Below are positions 14,659 to 25,100 of a stretch of DNA of 64,000 nucleotides, one piece after another. Position 1 is the first letter of the stretch, and each line of letters begins with the position of its first letter. Position numbers and translations under genes: made by a program. The stretch is from Clostridia bacterium (GTDB lineage Bacteria; Bacillota; Clostridia; Oscillospirales; CAG-272): assembly GCA_017533565.1 (NCBI GenBank), contig JAFXHU010000034.1, forward strand, positions 1 through 64,000, given 5' to 3'. The notes below the pieces were generated by a model, which made no database searches, was not told where the DNA came from, and saw nothing but the letters and a program-made list of their open reading frames with translations.

Positions 14659-16548
14659 TTACATTTGTATTTGTCCGTTAGAGCAGACGATGACGTAGCC
14701 CGTGTGACCCGCGCTCCAATCCTCCGCCTTTTCAATAGCCTCAAACTGCTCGACCGTTCCGTAGAACACAACGGTGGTAAGAGAGTCGCAGCCGGCGAAA
14801 ATTTCGCTTCCGATATAGTTTAAGCCGTTTGAAAGCATTACCGTTTCAAGGTCGGCAGAGTCGGCAAAGGCGCGGTTTCCGATGCTAATAATATACCTTT
14901 GAAGATATACGCTTTTTAAGCCCGCCGTGCCGCCAAAGGCGTTATCCGCAACTGCGGTAATTTCAACTCCGTTATAGTACCTTGCAACAACGATTTCGGT
15001 GTCGAGAGTCGTTCCGAGTCCTACAACCTCGTAGGTTCCGGTTATAAGGTTGCCGCGGTAGGCAAGCCCCTGTGTCGCCTTTATAATTCCGCAGCCCGTG
15101 CAGGTGCTTCCGACGAAGGTATGCTCTCCGTAATCGGCAATCAGCGTGGAGTGTCCGCAGGCATCGGTGCGCCAGTGATAGTTGTTATCGTAGCTCCATT
15201 CCTCCGAATAAATATGACGGGTGGGCGTTACCGTGCCGTCGGTGCATTTGACCACGAAGCCCTCGTTTCCGCCGTCCCAGTCACCCGCCTTCTCGATAGC
15301 CTCAAACTGCTCCACCGTGCCGATAAAGACGACGGTTGTGAGCGAGTCGCAGCCGATGAAAAGACAGCTTCCCATATATTCAAGCCCCGCGCTCAAGGTA
15401 ACCTCGGTAAGGCTTTTTGAATTTGCGAAGGCGCGGTCACCGATTCGGGTGATATACTGCTGTAAGTACACGCCCGTTATACCGCTTGCTCCCTCGAAGG
15501 CGGAGGCGTCAAGCGCGACAATGGTTTTTCCGTTGTAATACCTTGCGACCACTATTTCGGTTTCAAGCGTAGTTCCCACGCCCGTGACGATATACGTGCC
15601 GTTTTGGTTGTCGCCGCGGTAGGAAAGCCCCTGCGTAGCCTTTACCGTCCCGCAGGAGGTGCAGTACTTGCCGTCGAAGGTATGCTCTCCGTAATCGGCT
15701 ATCAGCGAGGAGTGTCCGCAGGTATCGACGCGCCAATGGTAGGTGTTATCGTAGCTCCATTCCTCCGAATATGTATGGCGGTTGGGGGTTAGCGTGCCGT
15801 CGGTGCATTCAACGGTGAAGCCCTCGTTTCCGCCGTCCCAGTCACCCGCCTTCTCGATAGCCTCAAACTGCTCCACCGTGCCGATAAAGACAACGGTTGT
15901 GAGCGAGTCGCAGCCAATGAAAAGACAGCTTCCCAAATATTCGACGCCCGCAGTCAGGGTGACCTCGGTAAGGCTTTCGGAGCTTGCGAAGGCGCGGTTG
16001 CCGACGCGTTTAATGCTCTCCTGCAAATGAATGCTGTTGATACCGCGCGTGCCCTCGAAGGCGGAGTCGCCGATGGCAACGATATCCTTTCCGCTGTAAT
16101 ATCTTGCAATAACTATATCCGTTTCAACCGTAGTTCCGACGCCCGTAACGATATACGTGCCGTTTTCAATATCCGAGCGGTAGGAGAGCCCCTGCGATGC
16201 CTTCAGTGCGCCGCAAACGCTGCAGTTCTTTCCGACAATCGTGTGCGGCTCCGGGTCGGTGGTTTGACCCGTATGCTGGCATATAGCCTCCCGCCAGTGA
16301 TAGCTTCCGTCATAGCTCCATTTTTCGGAATAGAGGTGGTCGGAGGAGTAAAGTATGGTACGGGTGGTTTCACCGCATTTTATGCAGATGCTTACGCTAT
16401 ATCCGCCCTTCGTACAGGTGGGAGCCTCTACTACGGTAGGCTCGCCCCATTCGTGACTGCATTCACCCTCGCTGCGGCAGGCAACGAGAAGGAGAGAAAT
16501 ACAGACCGTCAGGGAAAGAATAGCAAGAAGTGTCAAGATTTTTTTCAT
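14659..16548 (-). CDS. Surface lipoprotein with three long LRR_5-like repeats
   Basis: A 629-residue protein. A lipoprotein signal peptide ends in the lipobox LLVAC, so it should be lipid-anchored outside the membrane. After a Cys-rich segment come three tandem units of about 187 residues. Each starts HxYSEEWSYD, has a CGH...C-x2-C metal-binding-like cluster, then KATQGLSYRG, and then a BspA-type leucine-rich stretch (IGDRAFA, CDSLTTVVFIGTVEQFEAI). Such proteins usually bind host or plant polymers or other cells. The DNA of units 1 and 2 is nearly identical over long runs, implying recent duplication or gene conversion. The start is set by GGAGAT. Confidence 0.82.
   Translation of the reverse strand: MKKILTLLAILSLTVCISLLLVACRSEGECSHEWGEPTVVEAPTCTKGGYSVSICIKCGETTRTILYSSDHLYSEKWSYDGSYHWREAICQHTGQTTDPEPHTIVGKNCSVCGALKASQGLSYRSDIENGTYIVTGVGTTVETDIVIARYYSGKDIVAIGDSAFEGTRGINSIHLQESIKRVGNRAFASSESLTEVTLTAGVEYLGSCLFIGCDSLTTVVFIGTVEQFEAIEKAGDWDGGNEGFTVECTDGTLTPNRHTYSEEWSYDNTYHWRVDTCGHSSLIADYGEHTFDGKYCTSCGTVKATQGLSYRGDNQNGTYIVTGVGTTLETEIVVARYYNGKTIVALDASAFEGASGITGVYLQQYITRIGDRAFANSKSLTEVTLSAGLEYMGSCLFIGCDSLTTVVFIGTVEQFEAIEKAGDWDGGNEGFVVKCTDGTVTPTRHIYSEEWSYDNNYHWRTDACGHSTLIADYGEHTFVGSTCTGCGIIKATQGLAYRGNLITGTYEVVGLGTTLDTEIVVARYYNGVEITAVADNAFGGTAGLKSVYLQRYIISIGNRAFADSADLETVMLSNGLNYIGSEIFAGCDSLTTVVFYGTVEQFEAIEKAEDWSAGHTGYVIVCSNGQIQM
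14700..16370. repeat. Tandem 561-bp repeats inside the lipoprotein gene
   Basis: The unit recurs with a period of 561 bases (187 codons); for example the same 26-base stretch begins at 15261 and 15822. The third copy, nearest 14.7 kb, is more diverged. Copy number may vary between strains. Confidence 0.85.
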
Positions 16549-16622
16549 TTTTATCTCCGAGTAAGGTCGATTTTCTTGCAAAGCGGTGCTAAAGCACAGC
16601 CCCGCGGACAGGTTTCACCTAT

Positions 16623-16651
16623 ATTATAAAGTATTACGAGCGCAAAATCAA
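16623..16651 (-). promoter_or_regulatory. Promoter of the repeat lipoprotein gene
   Basis: On the minus strand TTGATT (16646-16651), 17 bases, TATAAT (16623-16628). It diverges from the promoter at 16684. Confidence 0.85.
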
Positions 16652-16683
16652 GCAAAATACGATTTTTTTACAAATAATTAACC

Positions 16684-16712
16684 TTGACGGGGAGGTTTTT
16701 TAAGAGTATAAT
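16684..16712 (+). promoter_or_regulatory. Promoter of the DUF4416 gene
   Basis: TTGACG (16684-16689), 17 bases, TATAAT (16707-16712), 23 bases before the start codon. Confidence 0.88.
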
Positions 16713-16735
16713 ATAGCTGTAAGGGGGTGTTGAAA

Positions 16736-17296
16736 ATGGGCACTGCAATCGAGTTTGAAAAAGAAAAGCTGATAATCGGGGTGATATACCACGATACCGA
16801 GGTTTACAGGCGGGCGCTTGAGATACTTACCGAGAAATTCGGACCCGTGGAGGATGCGTCGGAGCCGTATTCCTTTTCAAGGGAGTATTCCACCTACTAC
16901 GACGAGGAGCTTGGCGGCGAGGGAATAAGACAGATTTTGAGCTTTCGCGACACGGTTGACCCATCTCGTCAGGCAGAGATAAAGGTTTTTACAAACGAGC
17001 TTGAAAAGAGCTTTTCACCCGACGGCACACGGCTTATAAACCTTGACCCCGGGCTTATAAATCACGGGCGACTTTTGCTCTCAACCACGAAGCAGACGGG
17101 ATTTCGCATTGCGCTCTCGGACGGGATATATTCGGAGCTTACCCTATACTGGGCGCGCGGCGCGTGGCAGAAGCTCCCCTGGACGTATCGGGATTATCAG
17201 TCCGAGAGGGTGCAGAGATTTATAACAATGGTGAGGAAAAAGTATCTCGACGAAAGAAGAAAGCACCTCGCGCCAAAGCCAAGGCGTAAATGTTAG
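16736..17296 (+). CDS. DUF4416 family protein
   Basis: A 186-residue soluble protein of a family with no known role. Family segments are clear: GTRLINLDPGLINHGRLLLSTTK, then GIYSELTLYW and WTYRDYQS. An enzymatic function has been guessed for the family but nothing here identifies a substrate. The ATG at 16736 is preferred over an upstream GTG because the Shine-Dalgarno AAGGGGG is well placed for it. It is monocistronic, with its own promoter and a terminator shared with the convergent STAND gene. Confidence 0.8.
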   Translation: MGTAIEFEKEKLIIGVIYHDTEVYRRALEILTEKFGPVEDASEPYSFSREYSTYYDEELGGEGIRQILSFRDTVDPSRQAEIKVFTNELEKSFSPDGTRLINLDPGLINHGRLLLSTTKQTGFRIALSDGIYSELTLYWARGAWQKLPWTYRDYQSERVQRFITMVRKKYLDERRKHLAPKPRRKC

Positions 17297-17340
17297 TTTA
17301 CATTATCGACGATTTCGTTTCAAAAAAGACGGCAAAATTT

Positions 17341-17371
17341 AACACGCCCCCACACTTGGGGGCGTGTTTTT
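17341..17371. terminator. Bidirectional terminator
   Basis: An 11-bp stem of mixed GC (17341-17351 with 17358-17368) runs into T on the right and from A on the left. It separates two convergent genes. Confidence 0.88.
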
Positions 17372-17373
17372 GA

Positions 17374-20300
17374 TTATTCAAGTGCAGATTCAATAAAATC
17401 AATAATAAATCCGTACACATCTCTTGCGAGGCTGAATTCATTTCCCTTTTTCAGACGCTTGACGCGTTTTTCAAGTGAGGAAATTCGCCTTTTATCCGCG
17501 CCAACGTAGGCGCAGGTAATATAGTCGCGTACAAGCAGGAATACCTCGTAGGTGCTACCCTGCTTATCCTCCTCGTCCTCGAAGTCTATTTCTTCTATCG
17601 CATTGACGATGTCGGTGATTTCCTCCTCCATTTCCGCCCTTTCAAGAAAATCAAGAACGTCTGTAACGTCGTTAAAGTACTCCAAAAATTGAGAAAGTCG
17701 CATAGCGCTGCCGCTTACAGAATCGGCAAGACGCCAGACCTCCACGGCAGCCGCCTCAAGAATTTGCGCGAAAATCTCGCTGTTTTCGGTTTCGTATATG
17801 GAATTGTAAATTCGCAAAAGCTTTGCATAAGCAAAGACGGTTTCGGTTTTATCCGCCATAAGATGTGTGCGATAGGAAATCATACGCGAAAGCGAGGCGC
17901 GCACGCGAAGGAGAGTAACGTCTTCAACGTCGGCAACCGCGATGTCAATCATATACAAAAGCTCGCGAAGCATACGAATCGCGTGCGAGCCGTGGTAAAA
18001 CGCCGCCGCGCGGGTAAGGTCGATGAAGTAATTAAGCAGAGTAATCGCGCTTTCATAGTCGTCGGTATCGGTGTAGTAGAGCAAAAGGTCGGAAAATGCC
18101 GAGGACATTGTGAGGTAATCGTCAGGGCCAACCGCCCTTCTCTCTTCCTCCACCGTGGGATTAAAGCCTCCGTAACGGTTTATAGCACCGATAAGAAGGT
18201 CGGCATACCTTTCGTTGTCAACCTCCTTTACGTCGTTTGCGGCGGCAAAAAGTATATGCCCTGCAAGGACGGTTGACTCGTATCCCTCCGAAAGCTCCAG
18301 CCTTGCAAGCGGGTCGCCGTCAGGACAGGCAAGCGAGTCGATAAGCCCAAGCTCGCGCGCGGCATTGCTTATCAAAATGCCCGTGAGGTAGTGCTGATTT
18401 ATTGCCTCGTCGTAAAAGCTGCATTTATCGGCGGCGGGGCAAACCTCGTTAAGCCAGACGTCGATTGCCACACCCCTGTCCCCGTCGATTGCAGAATCAA
18501 TCAGGCGAAGCATAAGCGTAAGCACAAAGCTGTTATATCCCGCCGCCCCGTCGTCGTTTTCCCTGAATTTAAGCCGTTCGTAAAGGTCGAGAAGAAACGC
18601 GACGATAACAGTGCTTTCGTTGCCGATTGTATTTCTTACGGGAAGGCGGCGTAAAAGGTAGGAAAAATCCGCCTTTGGATTTACCTGCACAAGCTCTGCG
18701 ACGAAGTCCGCCGCATTATCCGTATTGTTAATCAGCCATTCAAGCTGCTCGTAAAGGTAATCCGCGTCGTCGTAATACTCGTAAAACAGTTCTACAAGAT
18801 TTTTGAAATCGGGAAGGAGAGAGGCGACCTTTATCCTGTATTCACCCCAATCCTTTTTATTGTTTTCGGTAGAAATATAGTTGAAAACGTGACACGGGGT
18901 ATCACCAAAGCCCTCTTTTTTAAGATGCCTGCGTATTGCAGAGAGCATACGGCGGTTGGTTACGGAGTATGCGGAGGTTTCGGTGTTGTAGGCAATAAAG
19001 CTTCCGAGCGTTTTGACGGTTATCGCAAAATCAAGGGCGTTGAAGTTCCAGCCGTGGCGCTCAAAAAACTGCTTTATAAAGCCCTCCGAGAGCCAAATGG
19101 GGAATGAGGTTATAAGACCCAGCACACGGTAAACGAAGTCGCGGTCAATGCGCTGTGCCGCCTCCTTCACAAGCTCCTCCGTAATATCCTCGAGGTCCTC
19201 CGCCATTTCGTCAACGAGCGAAATCATATATTTGTTGATGTTGTCCATACCGTCGCCGAGGGCGCGGATGTTGGCAAAATCCTCGCTATCCAGGAGTAAA
19301 AGGCGGTCAACGACGAGCTTTATATAAAGCGGAAGGTAGCTTTCCTCCTTCATAACAATGCGGTCGATTACCACGTCGGACAGCTCCTTGTGCCTTCCCC
19401 TTACGACCGTTTTTATGAATTCACGCTTTTCCTCGTCGGCAAGCGGGTCCATAATATAGGTTTCGGAGAAATTGAAGTTCGGAGCAACCACAACAGGCGC
19501 GGTTTCGCGAGAGCTGTATGCCAAAAGAAGCAGCATATTATCCGCAACTGACTCCTCGGAAATATATTCCTCCGCCGTCCTTGGCAGAGAGTTATAGAAT
19601 CCCGCAAAAAGGTCGTAATAAAGCTCGTAGTCGCAGTTATCTATCACGGTGATGACGGGACAGGTAACGCTCGGCAAAAGCTCCTTTATTCTTTCAACGA
19701 TTGCCGCCCTCGTTGACGGCTCGTCGTCATTCATATCCACCTCAAGGTGCGAAGCACCAAGCTTTGCCTCTATTGCAAAAAGCAGCACCATAAAATAATT
19801 AGCCCCGTGGACCGAATAGGTGTCAAGCCCCTTTACGAAGGGAATAACTACCTTTTCGGCGTCGGCTTCGTAATACTCGCGGTATTCGTGAGATATGAAG
19901 GCAGTTTTGCCCGAGCCTTCCTCTCCCTCTATCAAGGTGACAAGCGGGTAATCGTCGGTATATATTCCCGCAAGGGGTGCGCGCGAGCCGGGGGTTATAT
20001 CCATATAGTGGCGGGAATGCTCCATAAAATAGCGGTGGGCGGCATTCATCGCCCTTTCCTGCCAGGGAATACCGTTGTCGCGGTTGATATCCGCGCTGAA
20101 AACGCGGAGCAGGTCCTCGCGGATTAGCTCCATAAGGGGCATAAGCTCCTCTACCGCGTGGGTATCGGGATTCCATTTTGCATCATAATAGCGAATGGCG
20201 TCGGGATATATTTCGGCAATGCGAGCCTTAAGTGCATCAAGCTTTGCGCGGTGGGCATCACTCTCCGCCTCGTAGTCGCGGCGCTCCGCCTCGGTCATTC

Positions 20301-20721
20301 CCGTTTTATCAAGATTTCTGAAATAGAAAAGAATGCGCCCCTCGTAATCGGGGTTGAGCAGCGCGCCGTATTCGATTTCAAGCTGTGTTACCGATATGTC
20401 GGTAGGCGTGTCGATGCCCTTTGTAACGGCGGCGGTGTGCAAAAGCTCCGCGCCCGGTATCCAGCCGTAACGCTCTCCGATAAGGACAATCATATACGGC
20501 TTGCAGTTATCAATCTCGTCAAGGCAGACGTCAAGCACCTTTTTGGAGCTTTCCTCGCTGTCAAGCTCGGTAGTATTTACGCCCCAGCGCAAATCACCGA
20601 AGTAAACCGCCTCTCCGTGCGGCGAAAGCGCGGAATCAATAAGCGGCGCGACGTAGGTGTTAAGGGCATCGCGCTCAAACTGCATATCCTTGAAGGTTGA
20701 GGAGACGAATACAAGCTTCAT
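17374..20721 (-). CDS. DUF4062-containing STAND NTPase
   Basis: A 1,115-residue protein. Residues 1-100 match DUF4062: VFVSSTFKDMQFERDAL, DLRWGV and LIGERYGWIP. The same start is found in animal TEP1, NWD1 and NPHP3. A signalling NTPase domain follows, with Walker A GEEGSGKTA (266-274) and Walker B VITVIDNCD (about 356-364). The rest (about 480-1115) looks all-helical and repeat-like, fitting a sensor. Bacterial STAND proteins often oligomerise on sensing a phage or stress signal and fire an N-terminal effector; here DUF4062 would be that effector or an adaptor. The role is inferred, not shown. It has its own promoter just after the rplL terminator. Confidence 0.8.
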   Translation of the reverse strand: MKLVFVSSTFKDMQFERDALNTYVAPLIDSALSPHGEAVYFGDLRWGVNTTELDSEESSKKVLDVCLDEIDNCKPYMIVLIGERYGWIPGAELLHTAAVTKGIDTPTDISVTQLEIEYGALLNPDYEGRILFYFRNLDKTGMTEAERRDYEAESDAHRAKLDALKARIAEIYPDAIRYYDAKWNPDTHAVEELMPLMELIREDLLRVFSADINRDNGIPWQERAMNAAHRYFMEHSRHYMDITPGSRAPLAGIYTDDYPLVTLIEGEEGSGKTAFISHEYREYYEADAEKVVIPFVKGLDTYSVHGANYFMVLLFAIEAKLGASHLEVDMNDDEPSTRAAIVERIKELLPSVTCPVITVIDNCDYELYYDLFAGFYNSLPRTAEEYISEESVADNMLLLLAYSSRETAPVVVAPNFNFSETYIMDPLADEEKREFIKTVVRGRHKELSDVVIDRIVMKEESYLPLYIKLVVDRLLLLDSEDFANIRALGDGMDNINKYMISLVDEMAEDLEDITEELVKEAAQRIDRDFVYRVLGLITSFPIWLSEGFIKQFFERHGWNFNALDFAITVKTLGSFIAYNTETSAYSVTNRRMLSAIRRHLKKEGFGDTPCHVFNYISTENNKKDWGEYRIKVASLLPDFKNLVELFYEYYDDADYLYEQLEWLINNTDNAADFVAELVQVNPKADFSYLLRRLPVRNTIGNESTVIVAFLLDLYERLKFRENDDGAAGYNSFVLTLMLRLIDSAIDGDRGVAIDVWLNEVCPAADKCSFYDEAINQHYLTGILISNAARELGLIDSLACPDGDPLARLELSEGYESTVLAGHILFAAANDVKEVDNERYADLLIGAINRYGGFNPTVEEERRAVGPDDYLTMSSAFSDLLLYYTDTDDYESAITLLNYFIDLTRAAAFYHGSHAIRMLRELLYMIDIAVADVEDVTLLRVRASLSRMISYRTHLMADKTETVFAYAKLLRIYNSIYETENSEIFAQILEAAAVEVWRLADSVSGSAMRLSQFLEYFNDVTDVLDFLERAEMEEEITDIVNAIEEIDFEDEEDKQGSTYEVFLLVRDYITCAYVGADKRRISSLEKRVKRLKKGNEFSLARDVYGFIIDFIESALE

Positions 20722-20755
20722 ACCGTTTTTTTCCTTTCAAAAGTCCTTTTATTTC

Positions 20756-20784
20756 AGTATAGCATAAATATTTTGCAAAATCAA
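20756..20784 (-). promoter_or_regulatory. Promoter of the STAND NTPase gene
   Basis: On the minus strand TTGATT (20779-20784), 17 bases, TATACT (20756-20761). It begins directly after the rplL terminator, so the gene need not depend on ribosomal protein transcription. Confidence 0.75.
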
Positions 20785-20789
20785 GAAAA

Positions 20790-20831
20790 ATAAAAAGAGG
20801 TATGTGTTCTGCAGGTGAACACATACCTCTC
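20790..20831 (-). terminator. Terminator of rplJ-rplL
   Basis: A 14-bp perfect stem (20796-20809 with 20817-20830) with a 7-base loop, followed on the minus strand by TTTTTATTTTT. Confidence 0.95.
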
Positions 20832-20845
20832 TATGAAAGGTGAAA

Positions 20846-21220
20846 TTACTTAACCTCAACCTCTGCGCCAGCTGCCTTGAGCTGCTCAGCGATCTTCTCT
20901 GCCTCTTCCTTAGCAATTGCTTCCTTAACAGTCTTGGGAGCTGCCTCAACGAGGTCCTTTGCATCCTTAAGACCAAGGCCGGTGATCTCACGGACAACCT
21001 TGATAACGTTAAGCTTGCTTGCGCCAGCGGACTTAAGAACAACGTCGAACTCGGTCTTCTCCTCAACGGGAGCTGCTGCTGCCGCGCCGGGAGCTGCTGC
21101 AACTGCAACGGGAGCTGCGGATACGCCAAACTCCTCCTCAAGTGCCTTTACGAGATCAGCGAGTTCAAGAATGGTAAGACCCTTTACAAGGTCAAGAATC
21201 TGAGTAGTCTTTTCGTTCAT
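20846..21220 (-). CDS. rplL: 50S ribosomal protein L7/L12
   Basis: L7/L12 forms the flexible stalk that recruits translation GTPases to the ribosome. The 124-residue protein has the N-terminal dimerisation helices, the Ala/Pro hinge ([17 protein letters not shown]) and the conserved C-terminal domain ([20 protein letters not shown]). The ATG at 21220 follows GGAGG by 8 bases; an upstream in-frame TTG is rejected. It ends a two-gene operon with rplJ, and rpoB does not follow as it does in most bacteria. Confidence 0.97.
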   Translation of the reverse strand: MNEKTTQILDLVKGLTILELADLVKALEEEFGVSAAPVAVAAAPGAAAAAPVEEKTEFDVVLKSAGASKLNVIKVVREITGLGLKDAKDLVEAAPKTVKEAIAKEEAEKIAEQLKAAGAEVEVK

Positions 21221-21273
21221 TTTGAATTCCTCCAATTATTAAAACAAATTTTAATCTGATTTAGCTTGCAGAA

Positions 21274-21807
21274 TTAAGCCTCTGCGGGAGCCTCGGCAGC
21301 CTCTGTGCCGCCTTCGTTTTCCTTGTCGATTTTACCCTGAAGTACACGTGCAAAACCGTAAAGAGAAGACATAAGAGAGCCCATCATACGAGCGATGAGA
21401 ACCTCCTTGGAAGGAGTAGCTGCAAGAGCCTCTACACCGGCCTGGTCGATAACGCCACCGTCAACGAAGCCCGCCTTAATCTCAAAGGTCTTGATTTTGT
21501 CCGCGTATTCCTTCATAATCTTTGCAGGGGCGATGGGATCATCCTGGCTGATCGCGATAGCGGTCATACCCGAAAGATACTGCTTCATTTCACCGTAGCC
21601 AACCATCTCGCACGCTCTACCGGTGAGAGTGTTCTTCATAACGGAATACTCAATACCGGCCTTGCGGAGTGCGGCACGAAGCTCGGTGTCCTCTGCAACG
21701 GTAATGCCCTCGTACTTTACAAGCACGCCTGCGGCTGCATTCTGCATTTTAGCAGCGAGAGCCTCGACGACCTGCTTCTTTTCTTCAAGAATCTTATTAC
21801 TTGGCAT
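21274..21807 (-). CDS. rplJ: 50S ribosomal protein L10
   Basis: L10 anchors the L7/L12 stalk to 23S rRNA and in many bacteria represses its own operon by binding the leader RNA. The 177-residue protein carries the expected start (KKQVVEALAAKMQNAAAGVLVKYEG), the KNTL motif and an acidic, Ala-rich C-terminus that binds L12. The start at 21807 has GGAGGTG 6 bases upstream. The upstream rplK-rplA genes usually found here are absent. Confidence 0.97.
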   Translation of the reverse strand: MPSNKILEEKKQVVEALAAKMQNAAAGVLVKYEGITVAEDTELRAALRKAGIEYSVMKNTLTGRACEMVGYGEMKQYLSGMTAIAISQDDPIAPAKIMKEYADKIKTFEIKAGFVDGGVIDQAGVEALAATPSKEVLIARMMGSLMSSLYGFARVLQGKIDKENEGGTEAAEAPAEA

Positions 21808-21975
21808 TTTTTCACCTCCATAAAAAATTAAAACAAAAATCCTTTCCGAAAAAGCCAAAGCTTTTACCGAGAAAGGACAACCCAAAAGCGCGCAAAAATG
21901 CGCGAATATTCGATTATTCTTCACCTCGGCAGGAAAGCAAAAGCTTTTACCGGAACCTGCTGTCTTAGGATACCT
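21808..21975 (-). promoter_or_regulatory. L10 leader RNA (autoregulatory)
   Basis: The 5' leader of rplJ, read on the minus strand, contains CAGCAGG soon after the transcription start and CCTGCCGAGGTG later, which pair and match the conserved parts of the ribosomal L10 leader. Two further hairpins lie between these and the start codon (the repeated GGTAAAAGCTTT element). L10, with L12, is expected to bind here and reduce its own expression. With 21976-22149 this is a gene-free stretch; the remainder holds the promoter and a terminator-like hairpin. Confidence 0.8.
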
Positions 21976-21980
21976 GTGTT

Positions 21981-22009
21981 ATTATACACAAACCGCGCCC
22001 GTTTGTCAA
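21981..22009 (-). promoter_or_regulatory. Promoter of rplJ-rplL
   Basis: On the minus strand a full consensus: TTGACA (22004-22009), 17 bases, TATAAT (21981-21986). Confidence 0.95.
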
Positions 22010-22080
22010 GGGGTTTTGGAAAATTTTTAAAAGTTTTTTGTGCGGGTTTAACAAATGCGTTTTTTAGCAAGCAATATTTA

Positions 22081-22110
22081 AGGGAGGCACTTTTTTTACG
22101 GTGCCCCCCT
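22081..22110 (-). terminator. Hairpin after the large membrane protein gene
   Basis: Arms 22081-22090 and 22101-22110 pair over 10 bp with one wobble. No strong T run follows on the minus strand, so it is a weak terminator or an RNA-stability hairpin. Confidence 0.55.
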
Positions 22111-22149
22111 ATGCCTTTGGCTTATACACAACGGTACAGGCTGTGTTTT

Positions 22150-25100
22150 TTAAAACCTTCGGCTTGAAAGGTGGATGCGCTCAAGCCTTTCGGTCATTCT
22201 TCGGGCGGTTTTTTCGTCGAGCAGAGCTTCGATTATTTCCTTTGCATCGGCAAGGAGCTTTTCAAGGAAGGCGTCCTCGTCGAGAATGCTTTGCACGTCC
22301 TGCTCGTTTTTGCTTATAGCCTCGAGAATTTCAAGATATTTGAAGTTTACGTAGTTTTCTCCGTTGGAAAAAATCAAGGGAGCCTCGTAATACGCGCCGT
22401 TCTTTATCTGCTCCGCGGTAAGAGCCTCGCCCTCGGCGGATTTTTTACCGTAGGTGCCGAGGTAGGAGGTTTTGAGAAGATAGACGATAAGGTTTACTAT
22501 CGACGTTTTCTCCCATCTTCGCATAAAGAAGCGCTCGTTCGTTTCAAGCTCGGCAAAGAAGGAAAATTCCTCCTCCAGCTTTTTGCGAATCGGCTCCTGG
22601 TTCATCCGAAGGTCATCCGTAATATTAAAGAATTTCGCAGCGCTTATCAAAAAGTGTAAATAACGCCTTGCAGATATTTTATCGTGAGATATTCTGTACC
22701 GGTAGCACACGCGCAAAAACCAATCCGAGATAAGCATTGCGATTAGCTCGCCGCCCTGTTCGGTTTGAGTATCCGTCTGCATTTCGTTATTCAAATAACG
22801 GATAAAGAAATCGTACCGTTTTACCTTTGAGCTTGAAAGGATTTTTTTCGCGACCTGCGGGAAAAGGGGCAAAAAGCGTTTTTCGTCAAGCTTTATATAT
22901 TCGCCGTAGGCAATGCACGCGGAATTTCGGTGTTCGGCGCTGTTAAGCCGTCCAACAAGCTCGCCGTCCGCAAGCGAGGCGAATTTCTCCGACATTTTAC
23001 CCTCGGAAAGAAGGGTTGCAAGCTCTATACAAAGCTCCACGCGCTCGTTCCTTGTGAATTTGGTGGACAGGAGGATTTGCGCGAGCCTTAGGTAAATTTT
23101 ATTCGTTTGCTCGTCCGAGAGATAGGATATTGAATAAAGATTGGAGATATATCCCTCGTAATCGTTGATGCTAAGATTATCAGCAACCGTTTCAAGGTTT
23201 TCAACGCATTCGTCGATATGCTCCGAAAGGTAGCTTTTAATCATTCCGTCGGTTACGTCGGTTTTAACGCGCGTAGAGCACCAGGAAAGATAGCCGAGAA
23301 TTGCATCGGAGGGGTCGGCATAGGTGTCGAGAATAAGCACCATATATTTGAAATCCGAATTGTTTATATCGTTGGTTGCGCTTTCGTGATACATAAGGAA
23401 GATAAATCTTACGAGATAGCTTCCGATGCCGAGGTACATATTTTGAAGGATTTCGCGGTTTCCCTTTATTCTCGCAATCATACAAATGAGATAGCCGAAA
23501 AGGGATATGCCCGAAAACTCGGAGGCGGCAAGCTCCAAAAGTATGATTTCGTTAATTCTTTCATCCTCCGAAAGGTACATATCGTGGATTTCGGAAATTC
23601 TTTCGAGAATTCTTTCGTCCTCCTTATATATATCCTTTATAATCGAGAACATTTTATCGAGAATAAGGCTTACGTAGCCGAGGTCGCTTTGGTACTTCGT
23701 ATTTTCGGGAAGCCTGTACTTTGCGGCAATATCGTTTTGATACAAGCCGTAGCAGGAATACTTTATAGAGTCCAAAACGCGCGAGCAGGCGCAGAAGGTA
23801 TCGTAAAGATTAGAGTAAAAGCGAAGGACGTTTTCCTCCCCAAGGCGTGAAAGGGCAATATAATATTCGTCCCTCTCGCTTTTCGACATTCGGAGAATAC
23901 CGAAATAGTTGGGGGTGTTACCGAAGGTTGCCTTTTCGTTGCGCTTCGTTTCCTCTGCGGCGAATTTTACGGTGAGATAGTGGTCGTAAACGGGGTCGAT
24001 GAAGCCCTCCCTTTCCTCCTCGCTTATACGGAGGGTGAGGTCGTCCGCCTCCGCACCGTGAATATTCGGTCCGAGGATAAGGTTTGAACGCGCGGCACAA
24101 AGGAACTCCGCGGTGGAAAGCAAGCCGAGGGGTCGCTCGTGCGCGGGCGCGGCGCGATAAAGATTAAGGAAGGAATGTACGATTTCGGGTGAAAACCAGC
24201 GGTAGTTTTCCTCCTCGAACACACCGAGGGCGAGGGAAATAACACGCCCCCACACGCCCTGTGAAAAGTCGCAAAGCGCACCGTACTCTCCCTCGTTTTT
24301 TACGAGGCGGTAGGTTTCGTATATATTATCGAGAATTATCAGGGCGATATTGCAAAGGCGCACGTCGTCGTCCGCCTTTTTAACGCGGAGTGCCTTTATT
24401 ATACAAAGCTGGACGTACTCGGTGCTTTCCTTTCCGTTATACGGATTGTTTTCGGAAAGAAATGCAAAATCCTTTGAAAACTCGGCGTTGATATATTCAA
24501 TAAGCCTTACGATGCCGTTGAAATCCTGCTTTTCGTCCTTGAAGAAAAGGAGGGAGGTAAGCTCTCTGTCAAGCTCCTCCACAACCGAGCCTTCGTTACC
24601 GTATCTGAACAGATACTGCCAAAGTCGGGGCTGTGTAAAATTGATATGGTACTTTGCGGACAAATCGGCAACGAAATAAACGAGGGTATCGACTCTGATA
24701 TTGTTGCAGCTTTTTGATGCGGCGAAGTCCTCAATTTTCTTTTTCCAGAGGTTTTTGTCCTCCTCGGTTGCGCCGTTGCTTACGGTTTTGAGCAGTATGG
24801 CGTCAACTCCGTAGCGGTTTATTTCGCTCTCGTAAATCTGGACTCCCGTTTTTTCAAGCACCTGCTTTGCCAATTCGCGCTTCTTCTTTCCACCGAGGTG
24901 GACGAGGGTATAAATTCTCACCCTGTCAAGCGAGAGAAGGGCGTCGTTTTCGGAGAGCTTTTCAAGGAAAACGAACCAACACTGCTTGCTTTCCATTACC
25001 GAAAGGTATCTTCTTATAATTTTACGCTTTCTTTTTGAGTAAATAGCTCTGTCGGAGAGGGTGATGACGTAAACGCTGCTCCGCTCCCCCGATTTAAAGC

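Noticed and set aside
14659..16548. Mobile or phage-derived repeat gene
   Set aside because: Signal peptide, lipobox and BspA-type repeats mark it as a normal surface protein; base composition matches its neighbours.
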